From contig BEIQ01000003.1 in NCBI GenBank assembly GCA_002898275.1, positions 186,001-250,000 on the forward strand: DNA of 64,000 nucleotides, in the 5' to 3' direction. The stretch comes from a bacterium HR40 (lineage in GTDB: Bacteria; Pseudomonadota; Alphaproteobacteria; Geminicoccales; Geminicoccaceae). Under the pieces are notes generated by a model. That model searched no databases, was not told where the DNA came from, and worked only from the letters and a program-made list of their open reading frames with translations. The position numbers and the translations under genes are program-made. Positions 44,609-58,595 of the stretch are shown in pieces (position 1 is the stretch's first letter; each line of letters starts with the position of its first letter).

Positions 44609-45538
44609 ATGCCGCGAGAGACCGCAGCCGTTGCCGTCATCGGGCTCGGTGCCATGGGTGGCCCGATGGCCAAGAACCTCCTGCGCGCGGGCTTCCGCGT
44701 GCGAGGCTACGACCTGTCGCCGGCGGCCTGCCGAGCCCTGGCGGAGGCGGGAGGCGAACCCGCGCCCTCGCCCGCCGCAGCCGCCCGCGAGGCCGAGCTC
44801 CTGCACGTCGTGGTCGCCAGCGCCGACCAGGTGGAGGCCGCTCTCTTCGGCGAAGACGGCGCGGTCGCAGGTCTACCTCGCGGTTCCGTCGTCCTCCTCC
44901 ACAGCACCGTACCGCCGCGTTTCGCCCGCGACCTGGCGGCACGGCTTTCCTCGACCGGCCATCCATTGCTCGATGCCCCGATCAGCGGCGGCCGGGTCCG
45001 GGCCGAGGCCGGTACGCTCACGGTGATGGCGTCCGGCCCTGCCGCCGCCTTTGCCGCCGCGGAACGAGCGCTGGCCGCCATCGCCGCCAAGGTGTTCCGT
45101 CTCGGCGAGGAGGCTGGCATCGGCAGTTCGGTCAAGATGATCAACCAGCTCCTGGCGGGCGTGCACATCGCCGCCGCCTGCGAGGCGATGGCGCTCGCGG
45201 TGCGTGCCGGTGTCGATCCCGATAGAGTCTACGAGGTCATCCGAGAGAGTGCCGGCAACTCCTGGATGTTCGAGAATCGGGTGCCGCACATCCTCGCCCG
45301 CGATTTCACGCCGTTGTCGGCGGTTGACATCTTCGTCAAGGACCTCGGCATCGTCTTGGATGCGGGACGGGAATGGCGCTTTCCCCTCCCCCTTGCGGCA
45401 GCCGCCCACCAGCAGTATCTCGCGGCAGCGGCGATGGGTCTCGGCCGGGACGACGATTCCTCGGTGGTCCGCGTCTACGAGAGGCTCGCGGGAATCGAGG
45501 TGCGGGGCCGTCGCAGGGACGAAGCGCAGGGGCGCTGA
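44609..45538 (+). CDS. 3-hydroxyisobutyrate dehydrogenase-family enzyme (LtnD/L-threonate dehydrogenase-like)
   Basis: The 309-residue protein has the N-terminal NAD-binding motif VIGLGAMGGPMAKNLL (9-24), the substrate-binding DAPISGGRVRAEAGTLTVMASG and the catalytic Lys in GSSVKMINQLLAGVH (about 176). The closest group I can name is L-threonate dehydrogenase LtnD and its relatives, beta-hydroxyacid dehydrogenases. Lying after an aldehyde dehydrogenase gene and near a TRAP importer, it may oxidise a four-carbon sugar acid; LtnK/LtnC partners are not present, so this is uncertain. Confidence 0.83.
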   Translation: MPRETAAVAVIGLGAMGGPMAKNLLRAGFRVRGYDLSPAACRALAEAGGEPAPSPAAAAREAELLHVVVASADQVEAALFGEDGAVAGLPRGSVVLLHSTVPPRFARDLAARLSSTGHPLLDAPISGGRVRAEAGTLTVMASGPAAAFAAAERALAAIAAKVFRLGEEAGIGSSVKMINQLLAGVHIAAACEAMALAVRAGVDPDRVYEVIRESAGNSWMFENRVPHILARDFTPLSAVDIFVKDLGIVLDAGREWRFPLPLAAAAHQQYLAAAAMGLGRDDDSSVVRVYERLAGIEVRGRRRDEAQGR

Positions 45539-45636
45539 CTTCCCTCTGCACGCCGCGAGCGGACGACCGCCGCCTGGGGCGACGGCGGCACCGGTGCCGG
45601 TCGGGAGCGTCGACCGCATGCGTACAGAGGATCGAC

Positions 45637-46095
45637 GTGCTTCGAGAAGAACTGCAGAAGGCACTGAGGAGTGCCGCGGATGCCGGAGACAGCCGCTCGG
45701 CGGCGACTCTCCGGCTGGTCCTGGCTGCACTCGCCCAACGCGACCGGGAAGCGCGCGCCGCCGGTGCCCCGGGCGATCTCGACGACGAAGCGATTCGCGA
45801 CCTCTTGCGCGAGATGATCGCCCAGCGTCGAGCCGATATCCGACGCTGCGAGGCGAGCGCCCGCCTCGAGGAAGCGGAGCGGGAAGCCGAAGAGATCCGA
45901 GTGCTCGAGCGCTTCTTGCCGACACGGCTCAGCGAGCAAGAACTCGACGCCGCCGTGGATCAGGCGATCGCCGAGCTTTCGGCGCGGTCGCTCAAGGACG
46001 CAGGACGGGTGATGGCGCTGCTCAAGGAGCGCTACAACGGCCGCATCGATCCGGGCGCGGCGAAGAAACGCGTGTGCGCCCGGCTCAGCACCTGA
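45637..46095 (+). CDS. yqeY: GatB/YqeY domain protein
   Basis: The 152-residue protein is a stand-alone YqeY domain: ELQKALRSA, SAATLRLVLAALAQRDREAR, EMIAQRRADI, FLPTRLSEQELDAAVDQAI and ALLKERYNGRIDPG. The domain resembles the tRNA-binding tail of GatB; its function in the cell is not settled. It starts at a GTG (45637) with AGAGG six bases ahead. The yqeY-dnaG-rpoD order here is the usual bacterial macromolecular-synthesis arrangement. Confidence 0.9.
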   Translation: MLREELQKALRSAADAGDSRSAATLRLVLAALAQRDREARAAGAPGDLDDEAIRDLLREMIAQRRADIRRCEASARLEEAEREAEEIRVLERFLPTRLSEQELDAAVDQAIAELSARSLKDAGRVMALLKERYNGRIDPGAAKKRVCARLST

Positions 46096-46131
46096 CGCTG
46101 GCGAGTCCGGCAGGCGCCAGAGGACCGGCGG

Positions 46132-47862
46132 ATGGCGACTGAGGCAACCGATCTGGCGACGTTTCGGGCGCGACTGCCGATCGTCGAGATCATCGGTCGC
46201 TACGTCAAGCTACGCCGGCGCGGGCGCGACTATTGGGGATTGTGCCCCTTTCACGACGAAAAGACCGCGTCCTTCAAGGTGGACGAGGAGCGAAGGTTCT
46301 ACCATTGCTTCGGCTGTGGCGCCCACGGCAACGCCATCGATTTCGTGATGGCGATCGAGGGGCTCGATTTCGCCGCAGCGCTCCAGAGGCTCGCCGAACT
46401 CACCGGCATTCCCGCACCGCGCAAGGTGCCCTCCCCAACCAAGGTAGACGAGCGGCTCTACGAGGTCAATGCCGCGGCCCTGAAGTGGTTCGCCGAGATG
46501 CTGCGCGGGCGGACCGGCCAGGCAGCGCGCGACTATCTCGCGCGTCGCAAGGTGCCACCGGACCTGATCGACGAGTTCGAGCTCGGCTATGCGCCACCGG
46601 GTGGCGACGGGCTCCTTCGTGCCCTCCGCGATCGCGGTTTCGCCCCCGAGATCCTCCTCCAAGCCGGTCTGGTCGCGCGCGCGGAGACGAGCGAGCGGCT
46701 CTATGACCGCTTCCGCGATCGGCTGATGTTCCCGATCCATGACGGGCAAGGACGGGTGGTGGGCTTCGGTGGTCGCACGCTCGGGGAAGCCCGATCCAAG
46801 TATCTGAACTCCCCGGAAACCGACGTCTTCCGCAAGAGTGACCTTTTGTTCAACCTGCACCGGGCGCGGGTCCCCGCCCGACGGGCGAACGAACTCTTCG
46901 TCGTCGAGGGCTATATGGATGTGGTGGCGCTCGCGGCGATCGGCATTCGCCAGGCGGTAGCGCCCCTCGGTACCGCCATCGGCGAGGGCCAGCTCCTACT
47001 CGCCTGGCAGCTGTGCGACGAGCCGCTCGTCTGTTTCGACGGGGATGCGGCGGGACGGACCGCGGCCCTGCGGATGGCCGAACGGGCGCTGCCCGTGCTG
47101 GAGCCCGGCAAGTCGTTGGCTTTCGTCCTGCTCCCGGAGGGCGAGGATCCCGACAGTCTGGTGCGCCGTCTCGGCCAAGCCGCGGCGGCAAGCCTGCGCC
47201 AGCGTCCGCAGCCACTCGTCGATCTCCTCTGGCACGGGGAACTCGAGCGCAGCCCGCCCACCACCCCCGAGCGTCGAGCAGCCCTCGAGAAGTGGATCCG
47301 CCAACGGCTACGGGAGATCGCGGATGTCGGCGTGCGGAAGCAGTATGCCCGGGAATGGTTCGGCCGACTCGCCGCGCTCGGTCCGCGCCCGAGCGAAGGA
47401 CGAGGCCACCGCGAGGCTGGGGCGGCTCGAAGCGATCCGGCGAGGCTGGAAGAGGCGTTGACCGGCCTCGAGCGGGAGTCGGCCGTGCGGCTTCTCCTGC
47501 CGGTGCTGGACCGACCGGAATTGCTGCGCGAGTGCGAGGAAAGACTCGCTGCGATCGAGCTGCCGGATCCGAAGTACGAGGAGATGAAACGCGCCATTCT
47601 CGACTGGTACGCCGAGACCCCCTGCCTTGACCCGCTCGCTCTGCGCAACCACCTGAGCGGACACGGCTTCGACGGGTTGATCGAGGGCATGCGCACCGAC
47701 GCGGGTCGTCCTGGTCCGGACACGATCACACCGGAAACCTGGCTGTCGGCGCTCGAGCACCTCGAACGCGTCGCCGCGAAACGGCGCGAGGCCAGAGAAA
47801 TTGCCGAAATGTCGCGCAACCGGGAAACCGATGCGGTGGCGCCGCGTCTCGCCGATCTCTGA
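46132..47862 (+). CDS. dnaG: DNA primase
   Basis: The 576-residue primase lays down RNA primers at replication forks. The N-terminal zinc ribbon is CPFHDEKTASF ... YHCFGCGAHG with Cys38, His41, Cys59 and Cys62. The TOPRIM core follows with VVEGYMDVVAL and CFDGDAAGRTAALR, then a shorter C-terminal helicase-binding region from about 430. The common PSF after the zinc motif reads ASF here. It sits between yqeY and rpoD. Confidence 0.96.
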   Translation: MATEATDLATFRARLPIVEIIGRYVKLRRRGRDYWGLCPFHDEKTASFKVDEERRFYHCFGCGAHGNAIDFVMAIEGLDFAAALQRLAELTGIPAPRKVPSPTKVDERLYEVNAAALKWFAEMLRGRTGQAARDYLARRKVPPDLIDEFELGYAPPGGDGLLRALRDRGFAPEILLQAGLVARAETSERLYDRFRDRLMFPIHDGQGRVVGFGGRTLGEARSKYLNSPETDVFRKSDLLFNLHRARVPARRANELFVVEGYMDVVALAAIGIRQAVAPLGTAIGEGQLLLAWQLCDEPLVCFDGDAAGRTAALRMAERALPVLEPGKSLAFVLLPEGEDPDSLVRRLGQAAAASLRQRPQPLVDLLWHGELERSPPTTPERRAALEKWIRQRLREIADVGVRKQYAREWFGRLAALGPRPSEGRGHREAGAARSDPARLEEALTGLERESAVRLLLPVLDRPELLRECEERLAAIELPDPKYEEMKRAILDWYAETPCLDPLALRNHLSGHGFDGLIEGMRTDAGRPGPDTITPETWLSALEHLERVAAKRREAREIAEMSRNRETDAVAPRLADL

Positions 47863-48000
47863 CGGCCGCTCGGCAGCCGGGAGAAGGGCGAGCGCACCCC
47901 CGGGGATGCGTGACATCCGGCCGAGCAGGGTTCGGAACATTCGCACGCCGGCCGGCCCGTGCGCGGCTGCCGGCCGTCGGCGGACGAGGAGGATCACTGT

Positions 48001-49962
<1,962 letters not shown>

Positions 49963-49972
49963 GGGCGCGACG

Positions 49973-50004
49973 CCGGCCCCGCCGGCTTTAGGGGGCGGGG
50001 CCGG
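49973..50004 (+). terminator. Strong GC hairpin after rpoD
   Basis: Perfect 11 bp inverted repeat CCGGCCCCGCC (49973-49983) and GGCGGGGCCGG (49994-50004) with a 10 base loop, 11 bp after the rpoD stop. No T tract follows. Confidence 0.65.
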
Positions 50005-50070
50005 TGGACCGCGGGACTGTGTCGTTCTAGCTTCGTCGCCGGTTGCCGCTGCCGTCGGAGGTCGCGCGCC

Positions 50071-50832
50071 GTGCACAGCTATGCCAACCCGCTGCGCTTC
50101 CAGCGCCTCGCCGATGCGCTGCTGCCATGGACGGCGGGCCTGGCGCTGCTGCTCGCGCCGCCCGCGCTCTATCTTGCGCTGGTGGTGGCGCCGCCGGACT
50201 ACCAACAGGGCGACGCGGCGCGGATCATGTACGTGCACGTGCCGGCGGCGTGGATGGGGAGTTTCGTCTACGCTGGCCTCGCCCTCTGCGCCGCGGCGGC
50301 CCTGATCTGGCGGCATCCCCTGGCGGAGGTGGCGGGTCGCGCCATCGCCCCGATCGGAGCGGTGTTCACGGCCATAGCCCTGGTCACGGGATCGCTGTGG
50401 GGCAAGCCGATGTGGGGTACCTTCTGGGTCTGGGACGCCCGTCTCACCTCGGTGCTGATTCTGTTCTTCCTCTATCTCGGCTATATCGCCCTCCACGACG
50501 CCTTCGACGATCCGGGGCGGGGCGCCCGCGCCGCCGCCATCCTCGCGCTCGTCGGGGCGGTCGATCTGCCGATCATCAAATTCTCCGTCGACTGGTGGAA
50601 CACGCTGCACCAGCCGTCGAGTCTCCTCCGCCTCGATGGCCCCACCATCGACCGCTCGATGCTCTGGCCACTCTTGGTCATGCTGCTGGTCTTCAAGCTC
50701 TACTTCGTGACCGTCGCCATCCTCAGGATCCGGGCGCATCTCGCCGAGCGACGGCTGCACCAACTGCGGACTGCGGCGCTGACCTCTGGGCGGGACACCG
50801 TGCCGCTTCCGGGCCAGGCCCCGGGTCTTTAA
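50071..50832 (+). CDS. ccmC: Cytochrome c maturation heme protein CcmC
   Basis: The 253-residue inner-membrane protein has six membrane helices and the tryptophan-rich WWD domain ([12 protein letters not shown], about 112-123) flanked by conserved His residues (VHVPAAWM near 52 and NTLHQPSS near 178). CcmC positions heme for transfer to CcmE in the system I pathway that loads c-type cytochromes, including XoxF's electron acceptor. It begins at a GTG. The other ccm genes are not beside it, so this copy is isolated. The C-terminal 30 residues after the last helix are longer than usual. Confidence 0.93.
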   Translation: MHSYANPLRFQRLADALLPWTAGLALLLAPPALYLALVVAPPDYQQGDAARIMYVHVPAAWMGSFVYAGLALCAAAALIWRHPLAEVAGRAIAPIGAVFTAIALVTGSLWGKPMWGTFWVWDARLTSVLILFFLYLGYIALHDAFDDPGRGARAAAILALVGAVDLPIIKFSVDWWNTLHQPSSLLRLDGPTIDRSMLWPLLVMLLVFKLYFVTVAILRIRAHLAERRLHQLRTAALTSGRDTVPLPGQAPGL

Positions 50833-50873
50833 GGAATGGGCGTCTTTTATCCCGGCACGAGGAGGATCCCGAC

Positions 50874-53585
<2,712 letters not shown>

Positions 53586-53598
53586 TCCACGGACTGCT

Positions 53599-53630
53599 GG
53601 ACGCGAACGGCTGCGATGCCGTTCGCGTCC
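53599..53630 (+). terminator. Perfect 13 bp hairpin after acnA
   Basis: GGACGCGAACGGC (53599-53611) and GCCGTTCGCGTCC (53618-53630) pair fully around a six-base loop, between the acnA stop and the ribosome-binding site of the binding-protein gene. There is no T tract; it could terminate or protect the acnA message. Confidence 0.6.
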
Positions 53631-53652
53631 GGACGCACAGGGAGGGTTGGCG

Positions 53653-54732
53653 ATGTCAGGCAGGGCACTCCGGGGGTGGACGGTGACCAGCCGCCGGCGA
53701 TTTCTCGGCGGCGTGGCAGTCGCGGTGGCGATCGGCTCGAGCAGTCGCCTCTCCGTCGCTGCCGAAGAGGAAAAAAAGGTCAACGTCTACAATTGGGACA
53801 CCTATATCGGCGAGACGACCATCGAAGATTTCACCGCCGCGACCGGCATCGAGGTTCGCTACGACCTGTTCGCCAGCAACGAGGAACTCTTTGCCAAGCT
53901 GCGCGAAGGCAATCCCGGTTACGACGTGATCTTCCCATCGAACAACTACGTCGAGCGGATGATCGCGGCCGACATGCTCGTGGCGCTCGACCACGAGCGC
54001 ATCCCGAACCTCGCGCATATCGACCCCTTGTTCGCCGATCCGCAGTTCGATCGCGGCCGCCGCTACAGCGTGCCTTACATGTGGGGCACCATGGGGATCG
54101 GCTACCGTCGCTCCAAAGTCGAACCCAAGAGTTGGAAAGTCGTGTTCGAGCCCGAGGAGAGCCTGCGCGGTCGGATTGCCTATCTCAATGACGTCACCGT
54201 CATCCAGATGGCGCTCAAATACCTCGGCTACTCCCTCAACAGCCGCAATCCGGCCGAAATCGACAAAGCCGCCGAGCTAATCATTCGCGCGAAGCCCTAT
54301 GTCAAGGCATTCGCTCCCGATACCGGACAGGATCTTCTCCTCTCCGGCGAAGTCGATCTCGTCACCGAATGGAACGGCGACATCCTCCAGGTCATGCTGG
54401 AGGACGAAGATCTTGGCTATGTCGTTCCGGAAGAGGGAAGCATCCTTTGGGAGGATACCATGTGCATCCCGAAAGGTGCGCCGCATCCGCAGAACGCTCA
54501 CACATTCATTAATTACATTCTGACTCCCGAGGTCCATGCTTCTATCGCCGAGTTCATCAAATACGCCTGCCCGAACCGTACCGCCCTGCAGTATCTTCCG
54601 GTCGAGGACCGCGAGAACCCGGCGATCTATCCGCCGCGGGAGGTGCTCGAGAAATGCGAGGTCACCGTCTACAAGGGCGAGGAGGTGGAAAGCCTCTACG
54701 ACCGCGCTCTCACCCGAGTGCTCGCGGCCTGA
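53653..54732 (+). CDS. Periplasmic polyamine-type binding protein (PotD/PotF family), Tat-exported
   Basis: The 359-residue protein starts with a twin-arginine signal, TSRRRFLGG, then a hydrophobic stretch ending near AAEEEKK. The mature part matches PotD/PotF: VNVYNWDTYIGETTIEDFTAATGIEV, GYDVIFPSNNYVERMI, YSVPYMWGTMGIGYRR, LTEWNGD-like VTEWNGDILQ and EGSILWEDTMCIPKGAPHPQNAHTFINYI. It should bind spermidine or putrescine in the periplasm. No Pot permease or ATPase genes adjoin it, so it is an orphan receptor here. A GGAGGG site lies six bases before the ATG. Confidence 0.9.
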   Translation: MSGRALRGWTVTSRRRFLGGVAVAVAIGSSSRLSVAAEEEKKVNVYNWDTYIGETTIEDFTAATGIEVRYDLFASNEELFAKLREGNPGYDVIFPSNNYVERMIAADMLVALDHERIPNLAHIDPLFADPQFDRGRRYSVPYMWGTMGIGYRRSKVEPKSWKVVFEPEESLRGRIAYLNDVTVIQMALKYLGYSLNSRNPAEIDKAAELIIRAKPYVKAFAPDTGQDLLLSGEVDLVTEWNGDILQVMLEDEDLGYVVPEEGSILWEDTMCIPKGAPHPQNAHTFINYILTPEVHASIAEFIKYACPNRTALQYLPVEDRENPAIYPPREVLEKCEVTVYKGEEVESLYDRALTRVLAA

Positions 54733-55242
54733 GAGGGAGCCCTCCGGACACTCCGGTGCGCCGCGGGAAGAGGACCGACCGCAGGCGGCCTGTCACCGGC
54801 GGCATCGTGGGAGAGCCGACCGCCTCGTGCGATCCCGCCGAAGCGATTCGCTCGCCTTCGGGCGCGAGGGGTCGCGCCCCCTGCCCACGCCTTCGACATG
54901 GCCGATGCCGCCCGCTCCGCGCCGTCGGACCTGCACGGCGATGTCGCTTCGCCCGAGGGGATCGGATCCGCCAGCCGACCCCCAACTCTCCTTCTGGCCT
55001 GCCCCGCGCACGGGATGGCGGCCGTCGGCAGGGTGAGGGCTGTCGACCTCGCCGGATGCCAGGAGACCCGATCCAGACCTGGGCTCGACGGAAAGAAGGC
55101 CCATAATCGCGCGCGAGGAAAGCGCGTCCGCGGTTTCGACCGCGGCCAGCGCGCTCGACTGTCGCGTTTCTCGTCGACCACACCGATTCGGTTCACGGGC
55201 GAGTTCGGGCTGTTCCGCCTGGCAGGAGCGCCGACATCCCGA
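54733..55242. other. 510 bp region without a convincing gene, with structured segments
   Basis: Neither strand offers a frame that looks like a real protein: candidate frames are Arg/Pro/Ser-rich with no helix pattern. The segment 55121-55155 forms a nested hairpin: AGCGCG with CGCGCT outside, CCGCGG with CCGCGG inside, and a six-base loop. A CATAAT hexamer at 55102-55107 precedes it but has no good -35. It may hold a small RNA or only the end of two transcripts. Confidence 0.4.
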
Positions 55243-56562
55243 TCATCCCGTGGCGATGCGCGAGGAGAGGCCTCGGGCACGGTCGCAGCAGGCGCGCCAG
55301 ACCGCCACGGCACGGCGGCTGCCAAAGAGGATCTCGATCACGCGCACCCGATCCATGACGTCGAGATCCACGGGCGACTCACCGTTGCACCCTCGCTCCC
55401 GTTCCGCGACCAGGACTTCGAGCGCTTCCAGGAAGCGTCGCTCGGCCCGGCGGAAGAGATCGTCGAACTTGGCGACCAGTCCGAGCGGGCGCGCCACCAT
55501 TCGGATCCTGGCGATCGCCCGTGCCGTTTCTTCCACGGAGGAGAGAGCGGTCGCCTCGCCGGCTCGCCCCGCCATCGCGGGCAGGAGCTGCTGTTCGAGA
55601 ACGGTGGCGACTACGTGCTGGGCGAGCTCCGAGGTCGCGCGCAGGAGCCTGCGAATGGAGAAACGATCGAAGCGCACGCCGGCCGGCGCGCTCTCCAGCG
55701 ACTCGCAGATGTCGACGACGCGCAGGATCAGCTCTGCCACCGCCGGCGCATTGATCGGCGAAGCCGCCCGCGCCTCGTCGACCGCGCGGATGAGTTCGCC
55801 GAGCAACCCGTCGACGACCACGGAGACACATTGGATCCGCTCGCGCAGCGGCAGCGGCAGATCCTCCTCGATCGCCGGCCGCAGGATCAGCATCGGCGAG
55901 TCGCAGCGCGCGATCAGGATCTCGCACACCAGCACGAAGGCTTCTCGCCCGCGCTCCGCGGCCGCCGCCAACAGGGCGCAAACGGCTTCGCGAGCGGCGC
56001 GCGGAAGGTCTTGGATGGGCTTCGGTGGCAGCTGCCAGAAGGTCCGCACCGAGGTCTCGCCGATGGCGAGGAGATGGGCCGCAAGCCGGAAGCTGATCGC
56101 GAGATGGACGTCACTGCGGCGCCGGTTCTCGCTTTCCCGCATCGCCACTCGCGCTGCAGCCGGCCACAACAGTTTCCCGTTGGCCAGCACGACGTCGGCA
56201 TCCCGAGTGGTGCTGCCGGCTATGCCGGCCTCGACCTGCGCCACCAGCGCCGGATCGAGTCCCTGGCGGACAGCCTGGTGCAGCTCGGAAAGATGGGAGC
56301 GAGGAATGCGATAGCTGCCGGGCACCCACGCCTCGGCCGGGACGAGGGCAGGCTCGAGCGGCCAGGTCAACAGCCGCAACAGGGTCAGCGGACGGGGCGG
56401 CCGAATGAGCGCGAGCCGCGGGCGCACGCGGTCCAACACTGCATCGAGCGCGCCCCGATCGGCCAGCCGATCGACCACGCGCACGACCGCGAGCAGCTTC
56501 TCGTCATCCGCCGACGACAGGGCCTCGACCAGGCTGCGGAAGTCCCCCGGTTCCGCGGTCAT
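55243..56562 (-). CDS. Conserved-looking helical protein of unknown function
   Basis: A 439-residue protein, nearly all alpha-helical and rich in Leu, Arg and Glu. Recognisable stretches are FRSLVEALSSADDEKLLAVVRVVDRLADR at the N-terminus, PPRPLTLLRLLTWPLEPALVPAEAWVPGSYRIPRSHL, and the C-terminal VLVAERERG and FGSRRAVAVWRACC. No signal, membrane segment or known motif was found. It overlaps the stop of the upstream partner gene by four bases (56559-56562), so both are made together; paralogy with that gene is not obvious. Confidence 0.62.
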   Translation of the reverse strand: MTAEPGDFRSLVEALSSADDEKLLAVVRVVDRLADRGALDAVLDRVRPRLALIRPPRPLTLLRLLTWPLEPALVPAEAWVPGSYRIPRSHLSELHQAVRQGLDPALVAQVEAGIAGSTTRDADVVLANGKLLWPAAARVAMRESENRRRSDVHLAISFRLAAHLLAIGETSVRTFWQLPPKPIQDLPRAAREAVCALLAAAAERGREAFVLVCEILIARCDSPMLILRPAIEEDLPLPLRERIQCVSVVVDGLLGELIRAVDEARAASPINAPAVAELILRVVDICESLESAPAGVRFDRFSIRRLLRATSELAQHVVATVLEQQLLPAMAGRAGEATALSSVEETARAIARIRMVARPLGLVAKFDDLFRRAERRFLEALEVLVAERERGCNGESPVDLDVMDRVRVIEILFGSRRAVAVWRACCDRARGLSSRIATG

Positions 56563-57668
56563 GCCGCGGCTCCCGCGCGCAAGCGTTCGCGCCTGACCAG
56601 CCACTCGTCCACCTGGATCCCGCTGCGCCAGTCCTCGTAGAGCCGTACGGCGCGTCGGCGCAGCAGGTCCTGCTCGTCGACGATCCGCCGCTCTTCCTGG
56701 GCGATTTCCTCGCGGGTGAGAGGCAACACCCGCTCGACCTGCTCGAGGATGGCCCGCTGGTGCGGCCGCGGCTCGCGGCTCGCCGCCTCCCACAACGAAC
56801 ACGCCTCGATCCAACCGTCGAGAAGCCAATCGCAGAGAAGGAGGCTTTCCCGCACCTCCCTCTCGCCGGCATGCCAGCGACGCAAAAGGGCAGGAATGTC
56901 GGCGAAGAGGGCGCGCGCCGCGGCAAGGGCCTTTCTCGCTTCGGCAACGGTCGCGCGCGCCCGCTCGGCGATCCGGCGGGCGCGCGCGGCCCCCTCTTCG
57001 CTCTCGACGGCGGCCCAGCGCTCGAGGTCGCAAGCGAGTCGCTCGAGTCGTTTGACCGTTTCCTCGTGCCGTCCGGTGAACTTCTCGTCCGGAAAGCCGA
57101 CGGCTGCGACGTGGACGGCGAGCTCCGCGAGATCGTCGATCAAGGCATTCGCCTCGATGCCGAGACTGTGGGCGAAACCCGCGAGCCTTGCCTTGAGCCA
57201 AGCGCGTCGGCTGCCATCGCTCGGGTCGAGCGTGTAGGGGTCGAAATCGGGAATGCCGGCTGCGGCGAGCACTCTCGACACCAGCAACAGCTCCGCCAGC
57301 TGCACCCGGGCCTCCTCGCGATCGGCTGTGCGCCTCGCGGCCTCGGCCGCATCTCGGCCGGCGGCCCCGGTGAGCGCGACCTTGCGGGCAGCGCGCCGGA
57401 TCCCGGCTGGCGTGGAGTCCTGAAGGACGGCGAGTTCCTCGAGCAAGAGCTGGTCGTGGAGGGTCAGGCGATGGCAGAGGAGCGGCACCGCCGCCGGGTC
57501 GAGGACGTAGAAGCCGCGGCCGCCTGCCGGATTGGGAACGAGCAATTCGAATCCCCCCTCCCCCTTCGGCCTTACTCGCGTGCCGGCGAGCAAGGGAGTG
57601 GTGAAGGGGAGCACGAGGTTGCGGTTGGGACCGGCAACCGCGGGTCGCTTCGGGTCGGCCTCGGACAT
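56559..57668 (-). CDS. Helical protein of unknown function, partner of the 55243 gene
   Basis: The 369-residue protein opens with RNLVLPFTTPLLAGTRVRPKGEGGFELLVPNPAGGRGFYVLDPAAV, a small beta-rich module, and continues as helices: EEARVQLAELLLVSRVLAAAG, FPDEKFTGRHEETVKRLERL, AARALFADIPALLRRW and an arginine-rich C-terminus with EDWRSGIQVDEWLVRRERL. It has no transmembrane segment. It is the first gene of a two-gene leftward unit. I recognise no family. Confidence 0.65.
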   Translation of the reverse strand: MSEADPKRPAVAGPNRNLVLPFTTPLLAGTRVRPKGEGGFELLVPNPAGGRGFYVLDPAAVPLLCHRLTLHDQLLLEELAVLQDSTPAGIRRAARKVALTGAAGRDAAEAARRTADREEARVQLAELLLVSRVLAAAGIPDFDPYTLDPSDGSRRAWLKARLAGFAHSLGIEANALIDDLAELAVHVAAVGFPDEKFTGRHEETVKRLERLACDLERWAAVESEEGAARARRIAERARATVAEARKALAAARALFADIPALLRRWHAGEREVRESLLLCDWLLDGWIEACSLWEAASREPRPHQRAILEQVERVLPLTREEIAQEERRIVDEQDLLRRRAVRLYEDWRSGIQVDEWLVRRERLRAGAAA

Positions 57669-57841
57669 CGCTCCACCTGCCGCACGGGCGGCACCTGCCT
57701 CGTTCTAACCGCGGGCGCTGAACGGAAAGTTAACGACCATCCGCCACCCCCGAATTTCCGCCGCGGCGCCGAGAAGGGCGGCTTGCGCGCGGTCCACGCG
57801 GCGGATTTCATGGCGCCGGCTGGCGGAGAGAGGGGAAGGGC

Positions 57842-58573
57842 GTGCGCAACCGACCGGGGAATCTGCGGCGCTCGCTGGCTTTTGCCGCGCTCTTCGCGTG
57901 TGCTGGCTGCACGGCTCCCGGACAGCCCACCGGAGGCGGAACCGCGACGGCCTTCGCCACCCGGGCCGGGCTCGTCGGCGTGATGGCCGAAGGGTCCGAC
58001 CGCGGAGGGACCGGGGCCTACCCGACCGGCAGCGGGGTCGCGATCGGCACCACCGGGATCGTCGCCACTGCAGCCCATGTCGTCGCCGGTGGCGAGCCCG
58101 GGCGCATCGCCGTCCGCACCCCCGCGGGAGAACGGCACCCCGCCTCCGTGACCGCTTTCGCCCCGCAACGCGATCTCGCGCTGCTCTGCGTGCCTGGCCT
58201 CGCGGGACGCGCCGGTGCCCGGCTCGCCTCCGCGCCTCCGCCAGCCGGCGAGCCCGTGATCGCCTTGGCTTTTGCCGCTGGTGGCATGGCCGTCGTGGCC
58301 GGCCGGGTCGCGCCGCAGGCCGCCTCGCCCGTCCGCTATGGCACCTTCGCGGTCGCCGAGCCGCTCGTGCTCGAGCTGTCGATCCGGCCCGGTTTTTCCG
58401 GCGGTCCGGTGGTCAATGGGCGAGGCGAACTCCTGGGCATTCTCGCTGGCTTTGCCATCGATCGAGCGGCGCGACGGGAGCTCGGGATCGCTTACGCCGT
58501 TCCGGCGGCGACGCTGCTCGATGGGACCCTCGGGCAGGCGATCGCCGATTGCCGGTTACGCTCGCGGCCTTGA
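57842..58573 (+). CDS. Lipoprotein trypsin-like serine protease (S1C-type)
   Basis: The 243-residue protein begins at a GTG and has a lipoprotein signal: LAFAALFACAGC, with lipidated Cys23. The trypsin fold triad is His79 in TAAHVV, Asp111 in PQRDLALL and Ser186 in PGFSGGPV. There is no PDZ domain, so it is not a full DegP/HtrA. It should act in the periplasm attached to the outer or inner membrane. Its gene is divergent from the unknown pair, 173 bp away, and converges on the acyl-CoA ligase gene. Confidence 0.88.
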   Translation: MRNRPGNLRRSLAFAALFACAGCTAPGQPTGGGTATAFATRAGLVGVMAEGSDRGGTGAYPTGSGVAIGTTGIVATAAHVVAGGEPGRIAVRTPAGERHPASVTAFAPQRDLALLCVPGLAGRAGARLASAPPPAGEPVIALAFAAGGMAVVAGRVAPQAASPVRYGTFAVAEPLVLELSIRPGFSGGPVVNGRGELLGILAGFAIDRAARRELGIAYAVPAATLLDGTLGQAIADCRLRSRP

Positions 58574-58595
58574 ACGCCAGTCCGCCGAGGAGGCG

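Noticed and set aside
54793-55104. A 103-codon reverse-strand frame in the gap after the polyamine-binding protein gene.
   Set aside because: Low complexity, no ribosome-binding site and no recognisable motif; I treat the gap as without a supported gene.
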